Positions 43,949 through 52,735 are shown, numbered from the stretch's first letter. The stretch is DNA of 64,000 bases from Planctomycetaceae bacterium (GCA_027490145.1 JAIXYQ010000015.1:248001-312000), one strand, 5' to 3'. The notes: a model not told the origin generated them from the sequence alone. Translations and numbers: made by a program.

Positions 43949-45799
43949 ATGATCCGTCTTGCCCTGTCGTCCACCTCGTGCCTCGCGCTGTCGAGCGCCG
44001 CCCTCGCCGGCGGCCTGCAGCCGACCATCTCCGTCGGTGATGTCATCGGCGGCCAGGCCGTCGTCATCGTCCGCCCGTCGGCCGGCATCGGTCCAGTCAC
44101 CGTCGAGGTGGCCCGCGATGCCGCGTTCGGCGACATCGTGACCTCGTCCTCGCTGACCGTCGGCAACGCGCTCGTTCCCGGCAAGGTCCTCGTGGACGGC
44201 CTGGCGCCCGGTCAGTACTTCGCCCGCGTGGTCGACGGCTCGGCCACCCGCACCGCCGCCTTCACCATGCGCGCGACCTCCATCCTCGGAGCCGACGCCA
44301 GTGAAGGCGTCCGCTTCGGCGTCACGGGTGATTGGCGCGGCGACGTCGGCCTGTTCACCGCGGTCGGCAACGCCGATGAGCGTGGCCTCGAGTTCTTCGT
44401 GAAGCTCGGTGACACGATCTACGGTGATGTCGCCAGCCCGGCCGTTCCCAACGGCCCCGCGGCCACCCTGGACGAGTTCCGCGCGAAGCACATCGAGAAC
44501 TACTCGCCGAGCTACGGCATCGATCCCTGGGGCGACCTCTCGTCGGCGATGCCGACCTTCGCCATGATCGATGACCACGAAGTGACCAACAACTTCTGCG
44601 GCGGCGCCTTCGACGCCGTGAACGGTTGGTACAACCAGGGCAGCCTCTACGTGAACGGCCTGCAGGCTTTCGTCGAGCACAACCCGATGGTCGAGCGCAC
44701 CTGGCCGATCACCGGCAACGCTGCCTACGACGCCCGCATGGCCGGTCGTCCCGATCTCTACCGCTCATTCGCCTGGGGTGAGGATGCCGCCGTCTTCATG
44801 ATCGACGCGCGCAGCTTCCGTGACCAGAACCTCGCGCCCGTGGTGAACCCGTTCGACCCGGCCGAGGTCGGTGCCTTCCTGCAGGCGAGCTTCAACCCCA
44901 CGCGCACCATGCTCGGTGCGCCTCAGGTGCAGCGCCTGCTCACCGATCTCGCCCAGGCCCAGGCCCGCGGCGTGACGTGGAAGTTCCTCATGACCTCGAT
45001 GCCGTTCCAGAACTTCGGCCCGCTCGAGGGCCAGGACCGCTGGGAAGGCTACGCGGCTGAGCGCGCGTTCATCATGCAGCAGGCCGCGGCACTCGGCATC
45101 ACGAACCTCGTCTTCGTGACCGCCGACTTCCACGGCACCATCGTCAACGACATCACCGTGCCCAACCCCTCGAACCCGTTCCAGCAGCTCTACACGGGTG
45201 CGTTCGAGATCATCACCGGCTCGGTCGCGTACTCGGCCCCGGCCGGCCCGACCTTCGCCCAGCTGGGACTTGCCACGGGTGCGATCAACGCCCAGCAGTA
45301 CGCGTACTACCAGTCGCTCCCGAATCCGGCGAAGGACGTGTTCGTGCAGCAGTTGCTCGACCAGGTGATCAGCGGCTACGGCTACTCGCCGACGGGGATC
45401 CAGGATCCCTCGATCGATGCCACCTTCACCGTGGGCGGTCCGGTCGCCGTGCACCACTACGGCTGGACGGAGTTCGACGTCGATGCGCAGTCCAAGGACC
45501 TGACGCTGACCACCTACGGCGTCGACTGGTACTCGCCGGCGGAAGTCATCGCCGATCCGCAGGCGATCATCGCCCGTCCGATCAGCGTGCGCCAGAAGTT
45601 CACCGTGAAGGCCCGCGGCCTCCCGGCGTGCCCGGGTGACATCAACGGCGACCGCGTCGTCGACGGTGCCGATCTTGGTGCGATGCTCGAGTCGTGGGGG
45701 GCCTGCGCGGGCGCCTGCGCAGCTGACCTCAACGGCAGCGGTGCGGTCGACGGCGACGACCTTGCCGTGCTGCTCGCGGGTTGGGGCGGCGACTGCTGA
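43949..45799 (+). CDS. Secreted PhoD-like alkaline phosphatase with dockerin-like tail
   Basis: The 616-residue product has a signal peptide (SSTSCLALSSAALAGG), a Fn3-like N-terminal segment, and a PhoD-like metallophosphatase domain: RFGVTGDWRG, FFVKLGDTIYGDV, PTFAMIDDHEVTNNFCGG, RSFAWGEDAAVFMIDARSFRD and FVTADFHGTIVND. Two dockerin-like loops close it (DINGDRVVDGADLGAMLESWG and DLNGSGAVDGDDLAVLLAGWG), with extra Cys residues around them. Such enzymes release phosphate from organic esters outside the cytoplasm, often with Ca and Fe. AGGAG lies 6 nt before the ATG. Confidence 0.9.
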   Translation: MIRLALSSTSCLALSSAALAGGLQPTISVGDVIGGQAVVIVRPSAGIGPVTVEVARDAAFGDIVTSSSLTVGNALVPGKVLVDGLAPGQYFARVVDGSATRTAAFTMRATSILGADASEGVRFGVTGDWRGDVGLFTAVGNADERGLEFFVKLGDTIYGDVASPAVPNGPAATLDEFRAKHIENYSPSYGIDPWGDLSSAMPTFAMIDDHEVTNNFCGGAFDAVNGWYNQGSLYVNGLQAFVEHNPMVERTWPITGNAAYDARMAGRPDLYRSFAWGEDAAVFMIDARSFRDQNLAPVVNPFDPAEVGAFLQASFNPTRTMLGAPQVQRLLTDLAQAQARGVTWKFLMTSMPFQNFGPLEGQDRWEGYAAERAFIMQQAAALGITNLVFVTADFHGTIVNDITVPNPSNPFQQLYTGAFEIITGSVAYSAPAGPTFAQLGLATGAINAQQYAYYQSLPNPAKDVFVQQLLDQVISGYGYSPTGIQDPSIDATFTVGGPVAVHHYGWTEFDVDAQSKDLTLTTYGVDWYSPAEVIADPQAIIARPISVRQKFTVKARGLPACPGDINGDRVVDGADLGAMLESWGACAGACAADLNGSGAVDGDDLAVLLAGWGGDC

Positions 45800-45827
45800 A
45801 CCTTTTCCATCGGTCCTGATGGCACGG

Positions 45828-45853
45828 CGCGGGCGCCCTTCGGGGCGCCCGCG
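45828..45853 (+). terminator. UUCG hairpin terminator, copy 2 of 3
   Basis: A perfect 11-bp stem with TTCG loop, 28 nt after the stop at 45799. It matches the copy at 41829 except for one base in the stem. Confidence 0.7.
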
Positions 45854-45969
45854 TTGGTTTGGCGGCAAGCGGAGAGATCGTGCTGTCGACCGAGGGGTCC
45901 TCACGATTCCCTGTCGTGATCTTGACGGAATGCTTGCAGGGGACGAAGACCTTGCCGAGGGAGACCACC

Positions 45970-48909
45970 ATGATCCACATAGCCCTCGCACTCGCAGCCG
46001 TCGGCGGTACGCCCGGCATCACGCTCGAATTCCTCGGTCGAACCCCCTCAGGCGGCTACGACGTCTCGGCAGCCGAGGTGGTGGCCTACGACCCAGCGAC
46101 GCAGCGGGCCTTCGTCGTCAATGCGTTGGCCAACGCCGTCGACCTCGTCGACCTCGCCGATCCAGCGGCGCCTGCGCGGATCGGTTCGGTCTCGCTCCTG
46201 CCGTTCGGCGGTGGACTGCAGAGCGTGGCGGTCAGCAACGGGCTCGTCGCGCTGGCAGTGGAGGCGACCCCCAAGACCGATCCAGGCAAGGTGGTCTTCA
46301 TGAGCACCTCGGGCACGATCCTCACCGCCGTCACCGTCGGCGCGCTGCCCGACCACGTCTGCTTCACGCCGGATGGCACGCGACTGGTGGTCTGCAACGA
46401 GGGCGAGCCCGACCTGTCATACGCCGTCGATCCCGAAGGATCGATCTCGATCATCGATGTCAGCGGCGCCACCATCGACCAGTCGGATGTCGTCACCCTT
46501 GGCTTCAACGGTCTCCCACCAGGTGCGATCGACCGCTCCATCGTGGCCTTCGGCGCAAACTCCCCGACGCTCGCACAGGACCTTGAGCCTGAATACGCCT
46601 CCATCGCCCCGGATTCGCTCTCGGCCGTCGTGACGCTGCAGGAGCACAGCGCCGTGGCGTTCGTCGATCTCACGGTGCCGGCCATCACATCGATCCGTGC
46701 ACTGGGATACAAGGACCACGCTGCAGGAGTTCCGGGCCTCGTCACGGCAACGCTCTCCGGAGTGCCATCACTGGGCACCACGGCCGCGGGCCAATCGATC
46801 CAGCTGGGAGGCTTCAGCGGCCTGTGGCTGGACTCGATCAACCCCGTCAGCGGCGTGATCACCTTCCTGGCCAACACCGATCGCGGCCCGAACTGCGAGC
46901 CCGTCAACGTCGATGGTGACCCGGCGCTGGAACGGCCGTTCCCGCTTCCGGGTTTCCAGCCGCGAATCTGCACGCTGACCTACGACCCCGCCACCAACGC
47001 CCTCGCGCTGGTCGGCGAGATCCTGCTGCGAAAGCCCGACGGATCGCCGCTGACGGGCCTTCCGAACGTCCAAGGCCAATCAGCCGGTCTCGCCAACACC
47101 GACGAGCAGCCCTGCGACCTCTTCGGCCAGCCGCTGGCACTCGACCCGCTCGGCGCGGACCTTGAGGGCATCGTGCGGACGGGCGACGGCTCGCTCTGGC
47201 TCTGCGACGAGTACCGGCCCTCGCTCTACCGCTTCGATGCGACCGGCCTGATGCTGGCGCGGTACGTGCCACAGGGCGCGAACGAGTTCGGCAGCACGGT
47301 GGGTACTGAGGTGTTCCCCGCCGTCTATGCGCAACGTCGGGACAATCGTGGCTTCGAGGCGATCGCCACGTGGAACAACCGCCTGTACTGCTTCGTCCAG
47401 AGTCCGCTCGACAATCCCGATGTCGCCAACGATGCGAACTCCAAGGCATCGCGAAACATCCGCATCGCCGTGTTCGACCCGGCCACCGAGTCGGTGGTCG
47501 CCGAGTACCTCTACGTGCTCGAGGGCGGGGCCAGCGACAAGATCGGCGACGCCTGCGCGTACGCCCCGGGCCGATTCCTCGTGATCGAGCGTGACAGTGC
47601 GGTCGGCCCATCGAGCCTCAAGAAGATCTTCGAGATCGATCTTGCCGGCGCCACCGACCTCACCACGCTGTCGCCCGCGATCGCCGGTCCCGGCGGGACG
47701 CTCGACACGATGACTCCCGCGCAACTCGCGGCGGCGGGCATCGTGCCCGTCACGAAGTCCATGCGCGTCGACCTCGCTTCGGTCGGCTATGCGGCGATCG
47801 GCGACAAGGTCGAGGGCCTCGCCATGCGCGATCGCTCGACGCTGTTCGTGCTGAACGACAACGATTTCCAGATGCAGGGCACGTTCGACCCATCGACCGG
47901 CCTGCTCACCCCGAATCCGGCGCCGGTGGAGTCCGTACTCGGTGTGATCACCTTCTCAGGGAACGGGCTCGACCCGACCGACCAGGACGGCGGCAACATC
48001 ATCCGGTCGTGGCCGGTCTTCGGCGCCTACATGCCGGATGCGGTGGCGAGCTTCGCCGCAGCCGGACAGGACTACTTCATCACGGCCAATGAGGGTGACG
48101 CCCGGGAGTGGGGGAGCTTCACCGACGGCACGCCCGTGAGCACGCTGACGGTGGTGCTCGATCCGCAGGTCTTCCCCGGCCGCGCCTGGCTCAAGGGCAA
48201 CGCCCGGCTCGGCCGCCTGCAGGTCCGCAAGGACCTCGGCGACCTCGATGGCGACGGTGACTACGACCGCCTCGTGGCGTTCGGTGCGCGGAGTTTCTCG
48301 ATCTGGAACTCGCAGGGGGGGCTCGTCTGGGACTCCAACGACCAGCTCGAGCAGATCACGGCAGCCCGCTTCCCGGCGAACTTCAACTGCAGCAACACCA
48401 ACAACTCGCGCGACAACCGCAGCCGCCAGAAGGGACCGGAGCCGGAGGGGGTGACGGTCGGCGTCGTGGCGGGCAGGCAGTTCATGTTCGGCTGCCTCGA
48501 ACGAGTCGGCGGGGTGATCGCCTGGAACATCGAGGACCCCTCGGCACCCGTCTTCCAGGACTACATCAACCCGCGCGACTTCACGCAACTGCCCTTCCAA
48601 GGCAACGCGGGCGACTTGGGATCCGAGGGGTTGGCCTTCGTCCGGGCGGAGAACTCGCCCAACGGCAAGCCGCTGCTCCTGGTGGCGAATGAGGTCAGTG
48701 GAACGCTCTCGGTGCTCCAGGTCAATGCAACCTGCTCCGCAGCGGGTGACCTGAACGGGGACTGTGCCATCGACGGCAACGACCTCGCGGTCCTGTTGGG
48801 ATCCTGGGGATCCTGCCCAGCGGGCAAGGCCTGTCAGGCCGACCTCGACGGCAACGGCGTGGTCGATGGCGGGGACCTGGCCCAGATGCTGGGCAGTTGG
48901 GGGCAGTGA
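45970..48909 (+). CDS. Secreted choice-of-anchor-I protein with inserted phytase-like domain and dockerin-like tail
   Basis: The 979-residue product has a short signal peptide (MIHIALALAAVGG). Residues ~15-265 follow the choice-of-anchor I propeller (GGYDVSAAEVVAYDPATQRAFVVNALANAVDLVDL, GALPDHVCFTPDGTRLVVCNEGEPDLSYAVDPEGSISIID, EHSAVAFVDL). Residues ~270-665 match the esterase-like activity of phytase family (LANTDRGPNCEPVNVDGD, ADLEGIVRTGDGSLWLCDEYRPSLYRF, NRGFEAIATWNNRLYCFVQSPLDNP, ALIGDKVEGLAM-like). The first fold resumes at SWPVFGAYMPDAVASFAAAGQDYFITANEGDAREWGSF. Dockerin-like tail at the end. GAGGGAGA precedes the ATG. Probably a phosphate-releasing enzyme. Confidence 0.88.
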   Translation: MIHIALALAAVGGTPGITLEFLGRTPSGGYDVSAAEVVAYDPATQRAFVVNALANAVDLVDLADPAAPARIGSVSLLPFGGGLQSVAVSNGLVALAVEATPKTDPGKVVFMSTSGTILTAVTVGALPDHVCFTPDGTRLVVCNEGEPDLSYAVDPEGSISIIDVSGATIDQSDVVTLGFNGLPPGAIDRSIVAFGANSPTLAQDLEPEYASIAPDSLSAVVTLQEHSAVAFVDLTVPAITSIRALGYKDHAAGVPGLVTATLSGVPSLGTTAAGQSIQLGGFSGLWLDSINPVSGVITFLANTDRGPNCEPVNVDGDPALERPFPLPGFQPRICTLTYDPATNALALVGEILLRKPDGSPLTGLPNVQGQSAGLANTDEQPCDLFGQPLALDPLGADLEGIVRTGDGSLWLCDEYRPSLYRFDATGLMLARYVPQGANEFGSTVGTEVFPAVYAQRRDNRGFEAIATWNNRLYCFVQSPLDNPDVANDANSKASRNIRIAVFDPATESVVAEYLYVLEGGASDKIGDACAYAPGRFLVIERDSAVGPSSLKKIFEIDLAGATDLTTLSPAIAGPGGTLDTMTPAQLAAAGIVPVTKSMRVDLASVGYAAIGDKVEGLAMRDRSTLFVLNDNDFQMQGTFDPSTGLLTPNPAPVESVLGVITFSGNGLDPTDQDGGNIIRSWPVFGAYMPDAVASFAAAGQDYFITANEGDAREWGSFTDGTPVSTLTVVLDPQVFPGRAWLKGNARLGRLQVRKDLGDLDGDGDYDRLVAFGARSFSIWNSQGGLVWDSNDQLEQITAARFPANFNCSNTNNSRDNRSRQKGPEPEGVTVGVVAGRQFMFGCLERVGGVIAWNIEDPSAPVFQDYINPRDFTQLPFQGNAGDLGSEGLAFVRAENSPNGKPLLLVANEVSGTLSVLQVNATCSAAGDLNGDCAIDGNDLAVLLGSWGSCPAGKACQADLDGNGVVDGGDLAQMLGSWGQ

Positions 48910-49041
48910 TCCTTACAGAGTCTTGACACTCGCTGAACGCACGGACAGCGGATTTGAGGCATCTTGGTCTCCGGAGACGGTTGAGGGCCCCCGTTTCGGG
49001 GTGAGTCCAGGTTCATTCCCTTCCCCTCACGGAGTCCCCTC

Positions 49042-49689
49042 ATGAAGTCTGCCCTGATCGTCGCCGGCCTCGTCGCCGCTGTTGCATCGCCCGCCCTCGC
49101 CAGCATCCGCATCACCGAAGTGATGAGCTCGAGCAATGGTCTCGGCGCTCCCACCCCGGACTGGATCGAAGTGACCAACTACGGCTCGTCGGCCGTCAGC
49201 CTCGCGGGCTGGCGCTTCGATGACGGCTCCTTCAACTTCGCGGTCTCGGCTGCCCTGAACGGCATCTCGTCGATCGGTGCCGGCGAGAGCGTCATCTTCA
49301 TCGAGTCGGCCGGCGGGGCGGGCATCGCCGGCTTCCGCAGCCACTGGGGCGGCCTCTCCGGCATCCAGGTCGGCTCCTACTCGGGCTCGGGCCTGAGTCT
49401 CTCGTCGGGTGGCGACGGCGCCTGCCTGTTCGACTCGACCAACGCGATCCTGAGCCAGGTCAGCTTCGGCGCTGCGACGTCGGGCTCGTCGTTCTTCTAT
49501 GGATGGAACGCCGGCAGCCTTGACCCCGCCTACACCGGCGTGGTCAGCACGGTCGGCACCATCGGCACCCAGGTCGGCTTCACCTCGACCGGTGACACCG
49601 GCTCGCTCGGCACCGCCATTGGCGTGCCCGCCCCCGGCGCGCTCGCGCTGCTGGCCGTCGCCGGCCTCGCTGGCCGCCGCTCGCGCTGA
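49042..49689 (+). CDS. Exported lamin-tail-domain protein with PEP-CTERM-like tail
   Basis: The 215-residue product has a signal peptide (MKSALIVAGLVAAVASPALA) and a lamin-tail-like Ig fold (SIRITEVMSSSNGLGAPTPDWIEVTNYGSSAVSLAGWRFDDGS), a domain often found on secreted nucleases and surface proteins but here alone. It ends in a PEP-CTERM-like tail: VPAPGA, LALLAVAGLA and GRRSR. No catalytic domain is present. GGAG lies ~7 nt before the ATG. A UUCG-type hairpin follows. Confidence 0.88.
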   Translation: MKSALIVAGLVAAVASPALASIRITEVMSSSNGLGAPTPDWIEVTNYGSSAVSLAGWRFDDGSFNFAVSAALNGISSIGAGESVIFIESAGGAGIAGFRSHWGGLSGIQVGSYSGSGLSLSSGGDGACLFDSTNAILSQVSFGAATSGSSFFYGWNAGSLDPAYTGVVSTVGTIGTQVGFTSTGDTGSLGTAIGVPAPGALALLAVAGLAGRRSR

Positions 49690-49724
49690 ACCCCGGCTCT
49701 TGCCGGACCACAGTGACTCATCAC

Positions 49725-49752
49725 GCGCGGGCGCCCCTCGGGGCGCCCGCGC
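49725..49752 (+). terminator. UUCG-family hairpin terminator, copy 3 of 3
   Basis: A 12-bp perfect stem with a CTCG loop, 35 nt after the stop at 49689. It is the same element as at 41829 and 45828. Confidence 0.7.
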
Positions 49753-49842
49753 TGCGTTGGGTGAACGCCGATGCATTGCTGCCGCCCGTGCCCGACCCGG
49801 TCAGTCACGAGGCTGTCGTTGCCGGGCGACCGACAACCTGCG

Positions 49843-51816
49843 ATGCTCCGCTCTATGGTCGTCTTCGTCGCCGTCGTCTCAGCACTGTTCGCCGTCCATC
49901 ACCCAACTCCTGCAGCTCACCCTGAGCAGACGACGACCGTGTTCGTGGCGCGCGAGGTCGTGACCATGGATGCGGGCTGGCCCACGGCCACCTGCGTCGC
50001 CGTCCAGGATGGACGCATCATCTCGGTGGGCCGCACGCTGGAGGACCTCAAACCCTGGATGCAGGCCAGCTCGGCCGGCACGGTGACCATCGACGAGACC
50101 TTCAAGGACAAGGTGCTCGTACCCGGCTTCATCGAGGCACACGGCCATCCGCTCGTCGGTGCGATCGCCCTCGCGCAGCCGTGCCTCTCCAACATCCCCG
50201 TGCCCAATCCATACGGTGCGGCGTTCCCCGGGGTGAAGGACCTCGATGCGGTGCGCTCGGCCATCAGGTCGCACCTCGATGCAACCAAGGGATCGAAGGA
50301 CCCCACGCTCTTCTGGGGCTACGACGTGATCGCCATGGGTCGGCACCTGGATGCCGCCTGGCTTGATGCGATCGAGGCGACGCGACCGGTCATCGTGTGG
50401 GATGCCTCCGAGCACTTCGTCTACGCCAACACCGCGGTGATGGCCAAGCGGGGCGTCACGAAGGACGCGCTCGCCGTGACCGGAGTCATGGCGGGCGCGG
50501 ATGGCGCTCCCAACGGCCAGTTCCTCGGCACGACCGCGGCGACCTGGTTCTTGGCGCCGATGATCCAGTCACTGCTCTCGCCCGAGCGGCTGCCGGGGAT
50601 CATGCAGTACCTGGTCGACCTGGGATGGCGCAACGGCGTCACCACCACGAGCGAGATGGCTCTTGGCCAGGTCGCCGGCATCGAGCGCGAGTCCGCACTC
50701 TTCCGTGCGTTCTTCCACGATGCTCGCGTGCCGCTGCGGTGCGTGGCGGTCTCGTCGGCAACGGCGGTCCGGACCCCCGATGGCGGGGCAGACACCGCGC
50801 GCCTGCGCGTGCTCGAGGAGTCGAGCGATGACAAGCTCATCTTCCGCGGCGTGAAGTTCTTCGCCGACGACGCGTTCCTGCCGCTGGGGATGGCCGTCGA
50901 GAACCCCGGCTACACCGATGGCCGCAAGGGACTCTGGATCACCAAGCCGGGCGAGCTGGTCGATGCCTACCGGCCCTGGTGGGATGCGGGGTTCCAGATC
51001 CACACGCACACCAACGGCAACGCGGGCGTGGACGCGGTCGTCGCTGCACTGCGCGCCCTCCAGCAGGAGCGGCCCCGGTTCGACCATCGCTTCACGATCC
51101 AGCACTACGGCATGTCGACGCCTGAGAACGCGCGCCATCTCGCATCACTGCAGGGCATGGCCAGCGTGAACCCGTACTACCTGCACAACCGAGCCGATCT
51201 CAACGTGCCCTATCTGGGAACGGATCGCGCCGAGCTCTCGTCGCGACTGGGCACGCTGGTCGGTGCCGGTGTGGTCACGGCCATGCACACCGACACGCCG
51301 GTCTCGCCGCCGATTCCCCTGGAAAGCATGTGGATCGCGGTGAATCGCATCGGTCGCTTCAGCGGCAAGGTGCTCGGCCCTGCGGAGCGCATCACGCCGA
51401 TGCAGGCGCTGAGGATGGTCACGATCGACGCCGCGTACACGCTCGGCGTCGAGGACCGCATCGGCAGCATTCGAACGGGGAAGCTCGCTGACTTCACGGT
51501 GCTCGACCGCAGCCCACTCGAGGTGGATCCCATGGCGATCCGGGACATCCCGGTGTGGGGCATCGTCGTGGGTGGCGTGAAGCACCCGGTCGCGGACATC
51601 ACGCCGCGCCCGGCCGTGAAGGCAGCGGCGTGGGGCACGGAGCCGATGGCGCCGCAGCGTGCTCCGCGCGCCTTCGGTGGCCGCTATGCCAACGCAGCTG
51701 CGCTTGAGGATCCACAGGCACTGTCACAGCATCTGGCGAGCTGCTCGATGGAGTTCTGGCGCACGATGGCGCGCGAGCAGGGGCCGCTGGTGCTGGCCAC
51801 GCCGACAGTGGAGTGA
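49843..51816 (+). CDS. Exported amidohydrolase (YtcJ-like, amidohydrolase 3 family)
   Basis: The 657-residue product has a signal peptide (MLRSMVVFVAVVSALFAVHH) and the family beginning VFVAREVVTMDAGWPTATCVAVQDGRIISVG. The metal site motif is GFIEAHGHPL. Further on come WDASEHFVYANTAVM, FFADDAFLPLGMAVENPGY, FQIHTHTNGNAGVDAVVAAL, MHTDTPVSPPIPLESMW and AYTLGVEDRIGSIRTGKLADFTVLDRSP. It probably hydrolyses an amide or cyclic amide; substrate unknown. ATG 49843 is chosen because it gives a basic residue before the hydrophobic stretch; ATG 49855 is 7 nt past a weak GATGCT box and is also possible. Confidence 0.87.
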   Translation: MLRSMVVFVAVVSALFAVHHPTPAAHPEQTTTVFVAREVVTMDAGWPTATCVAVQDGRIISVGRTLEDLKPWMQASSAGTVTIDETFKDKVLVPGFIEAHGHPLVGAIALAQPCLSNIPVPNPYGAAFPGVKDLDAVRSAIRSHLDATKGSKDPTLFWGYDVIAMGRHLDAAWLDAIEATRPVIVWDASEHFVYANTAVMAKRGVTKDALAVTGVMAGADGAPNGQFLGTTAATWFLAPMIQSLLSPERLPGIMQYLVDLGWRNGVTTTSEMALGQVAGIERESALFRAFFHDARVPLRCVAVSSATAVRTPDGGADTARLRVLEESSDDKLIFRGVKFFADDAFLPLGMAVENPGYTDGRKGLWITKPGELVDAYRPWWDAGFQIHTHTNGNAGVDAVVAALRALQQERPRFDHRFTIQHYGMSTPENARHLASLQGMASVNPYYLHNRADLNVPYLGTDRAELSSRLGTLVGAGVVTAMHTDTPVSPPIPLESMWIAVNRIGRFSGKVLGPAERITPMQALRMVTIDAAYTLGVEDRIGSIRTGKLADFTVLDRSPLEVDPMAIRDIPVWGIVVGGVKHPVADITPRPAVKAAAWGTEPMAPQRAPRAFGGRYANAAALEDPQALSQHLASCSMEFWRTMAREQGPLVLATPTVE

Positions 51817-51860
51817 GGTCGACACCAAGCAGCGGGGCGGCATGACCTCATGCGCCCGTG

Positions 51861-51896
51861 GTGGCGTACACAGTGGCGTACAGGGTGGCGTAGCAG
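51861..51896. repeat. Three 12-bp tandem repeats at the left edge of the island
   Basis: GTGGCGTA occurs at 51861, 51873 and 51885, each followed by four variable bases, giving an exact 12-bp period. They lie 44 bp after the last high-G+C chromosomal gene. Such arrays can be arm sites for a recombinase or iterons. A single TGGCGTA recurs just beyond the integrase at 62920. Confidence 0.5.
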
Positions 51897-51953
51897 GCCG
51901 TCGCGCCCCATCGCACGCTCTCGCGACGATCGACGCTAACCCCAGAAACGCTG

Positions 51954-51991
51954 CGTGGTTGCGCGAGTCCTTGCGAGACCCTGCAACCACG
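51954..51991. repeat. Inverted repeat in the gene-poor stretch 51817-52253
   Basis: CGTGGTTGC (51954-51962) and GCAACCACG (51983-51991) are perfect 9-bp inverted repeats around 20 nt. The 437-bp stretch otherwise holds only the 12-bp repeats and a 34-codon frame with a ribosome site. It may contain the attachment site of the island. Confidence 0.4.
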
Positions 51992-52103
51992 TGCGAAACC
52001 GACGAATGGGCGATGGGGGCTCATTGACAACCTCGGAAAACGCAGGCAAAACCACCAAGTCATCGAAGACGTGGTGCCAACAGTGGTGGCAGGCAGGAGC
52101 GTA

Positions 52104-52208
52104 ATGCCCCCGTCAGTCGTGGATCTTGCTGACCGCCTCTCATCCCAGCCTGCGAGGGTTCGTGAGATTCTGTGGTTGCTGCTGACGGTGCTTGAGGGTT
52201 CGGATTGA
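52104..52208 (+). CDS. Possible small protein (34 residues)
   Basis: A short frame starting MPPSVVDLADRLSSQ and ending LLLTVLEGSD has a good CAGGAG 6 nt before its ATG. It has a hydrophobic helix-like second half. The reading frame is also open upstream of the ATG, so it could instead be the end of a longer decayed gene. No family is recognised. Confidence 0.3.
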   Translation: MPPSVVDLADRLSSQPARVREILWLLLTVLEGSD

Positions 52209-52253
52209 CCGTGTTTGAGTCCCCGAAGCAAACGTATGCGGGTCATTGAGTTC

Positions 52254-52478
52254 CTACTGCCGTTGCGCGCTAAAACGTCCCCAGTTATCCAACACAGCGC
52301 AACTGGTGTGGACATCCGCGTGGGATGCCCAAGTCGCCAAAATCTGTCGGAGGATGCTGGCTCTGTTGGTGAACCGCGCTGTGGCAAGGGCATCCACTTG
52401 CCGCAAAATTTCGGCTGGAAGTCGAAGCGAGACTTGGGTGTGCTGGAATCGTGATTGTGGCGGAGTGAATTCGTTCAT
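52254..52478 (-). CDS. Ribbon-helix-helix DNA-binding protein
   Basis: The 74-residue product contains a ribbon-helix-helix unit: HTQVSLRLPAEILRQVDALATARFTNRASILRQILATW (one strand with alternating Gln/Ser/Arg, then two helices). Such proteins are autorepressors, partners of toxins or copy-number regulators. It is the last of three tiny genes on the minus strand, 10 bp after the 29-residue gene. Lower G+C than the chromosome. Given the nearby Rep-like gene it may control replication or expression of the element, which is inference. Confidence 0.7.
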   Translation of the reverse strand: MNEFTPPQSRFQHTQVSLRLPAEILRQVDALATARFTNRASILRQILATWASHADVHTSCAVLDNWGRFSAQRQ

Positions 52479-52488
52479 CGATTGAGAC

Positions 52489-52578
52489 TCATTTCTTCAG
52501 TGCGTTTACGAGATCTTGAAGTGCCTTCGTGAGAGCCTGTATTGCTTTGAGTGCAGCGGGAGATAGGTCATGCTGCAT
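52489..52578 (-). CDS. 29-residue amphipathic peptide
   Basis: The frame starts MQHDLSPAALKAIQALTK and ends in a Leu/Val/Lys-rich stretch with KK at the C-terminus. It would form one amphipathic helix with Ile, Leu and Val spaced three to four apart. Its ATG overlaps the stop of the upstream 55-residue gene (4-nt shift), so translation is probably coupled. Possible roles are a toxin-like membrane peptide or a helical adaptor; neither is shown. Below the usual size cut-off for gene finders. Confidence 0.45.
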   Translation of the reverse strand: MQHDLSPAALKAIQALTKALQDLVNALKK

Positions 52579-52735
52579 CGTGGTCGCCCTCCACTTCAGA
52601 GACTGCGGTAAGCGAGTCCAGCAGAGTGGGTTCTCCGCGTAGGGCACGACTCGTTTCAAGTATTCGGGTGAGCAGCCGACCTGTTTCGGTGCTGCTCAAT
52701 TCTTCGCGGGTGGCGGAATTTTTGCTGTCGATCAT
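52568..52735 (-). CDS. Small hypothetical protein (55 residues)
   Basis: The product (MIDSKNSATREELSSTETGRLL..) has a strong CAGGAG 6 nt before its ATG. It is polar and helical in the middle (TGRLLTRILETSRALRGE) and acidic at the end. It is the first of three minus-strand mini-genes and is divergent from the Rep-like gene at 52903. No family is recognised. Confidence 0.55.
   Translation of the reverse strand: MIDSKNSATREELSSTETGRLLTRILETSRALRGEPTLLDSLTAVSEVEGDHDAA

Noticed and set aside
51848-52393. 181-codon minus-strand frame across the island edge
   Set aside because: No motif, biased composition, spans the 12-bp repeats and overlaps the better supported RHH gene region.
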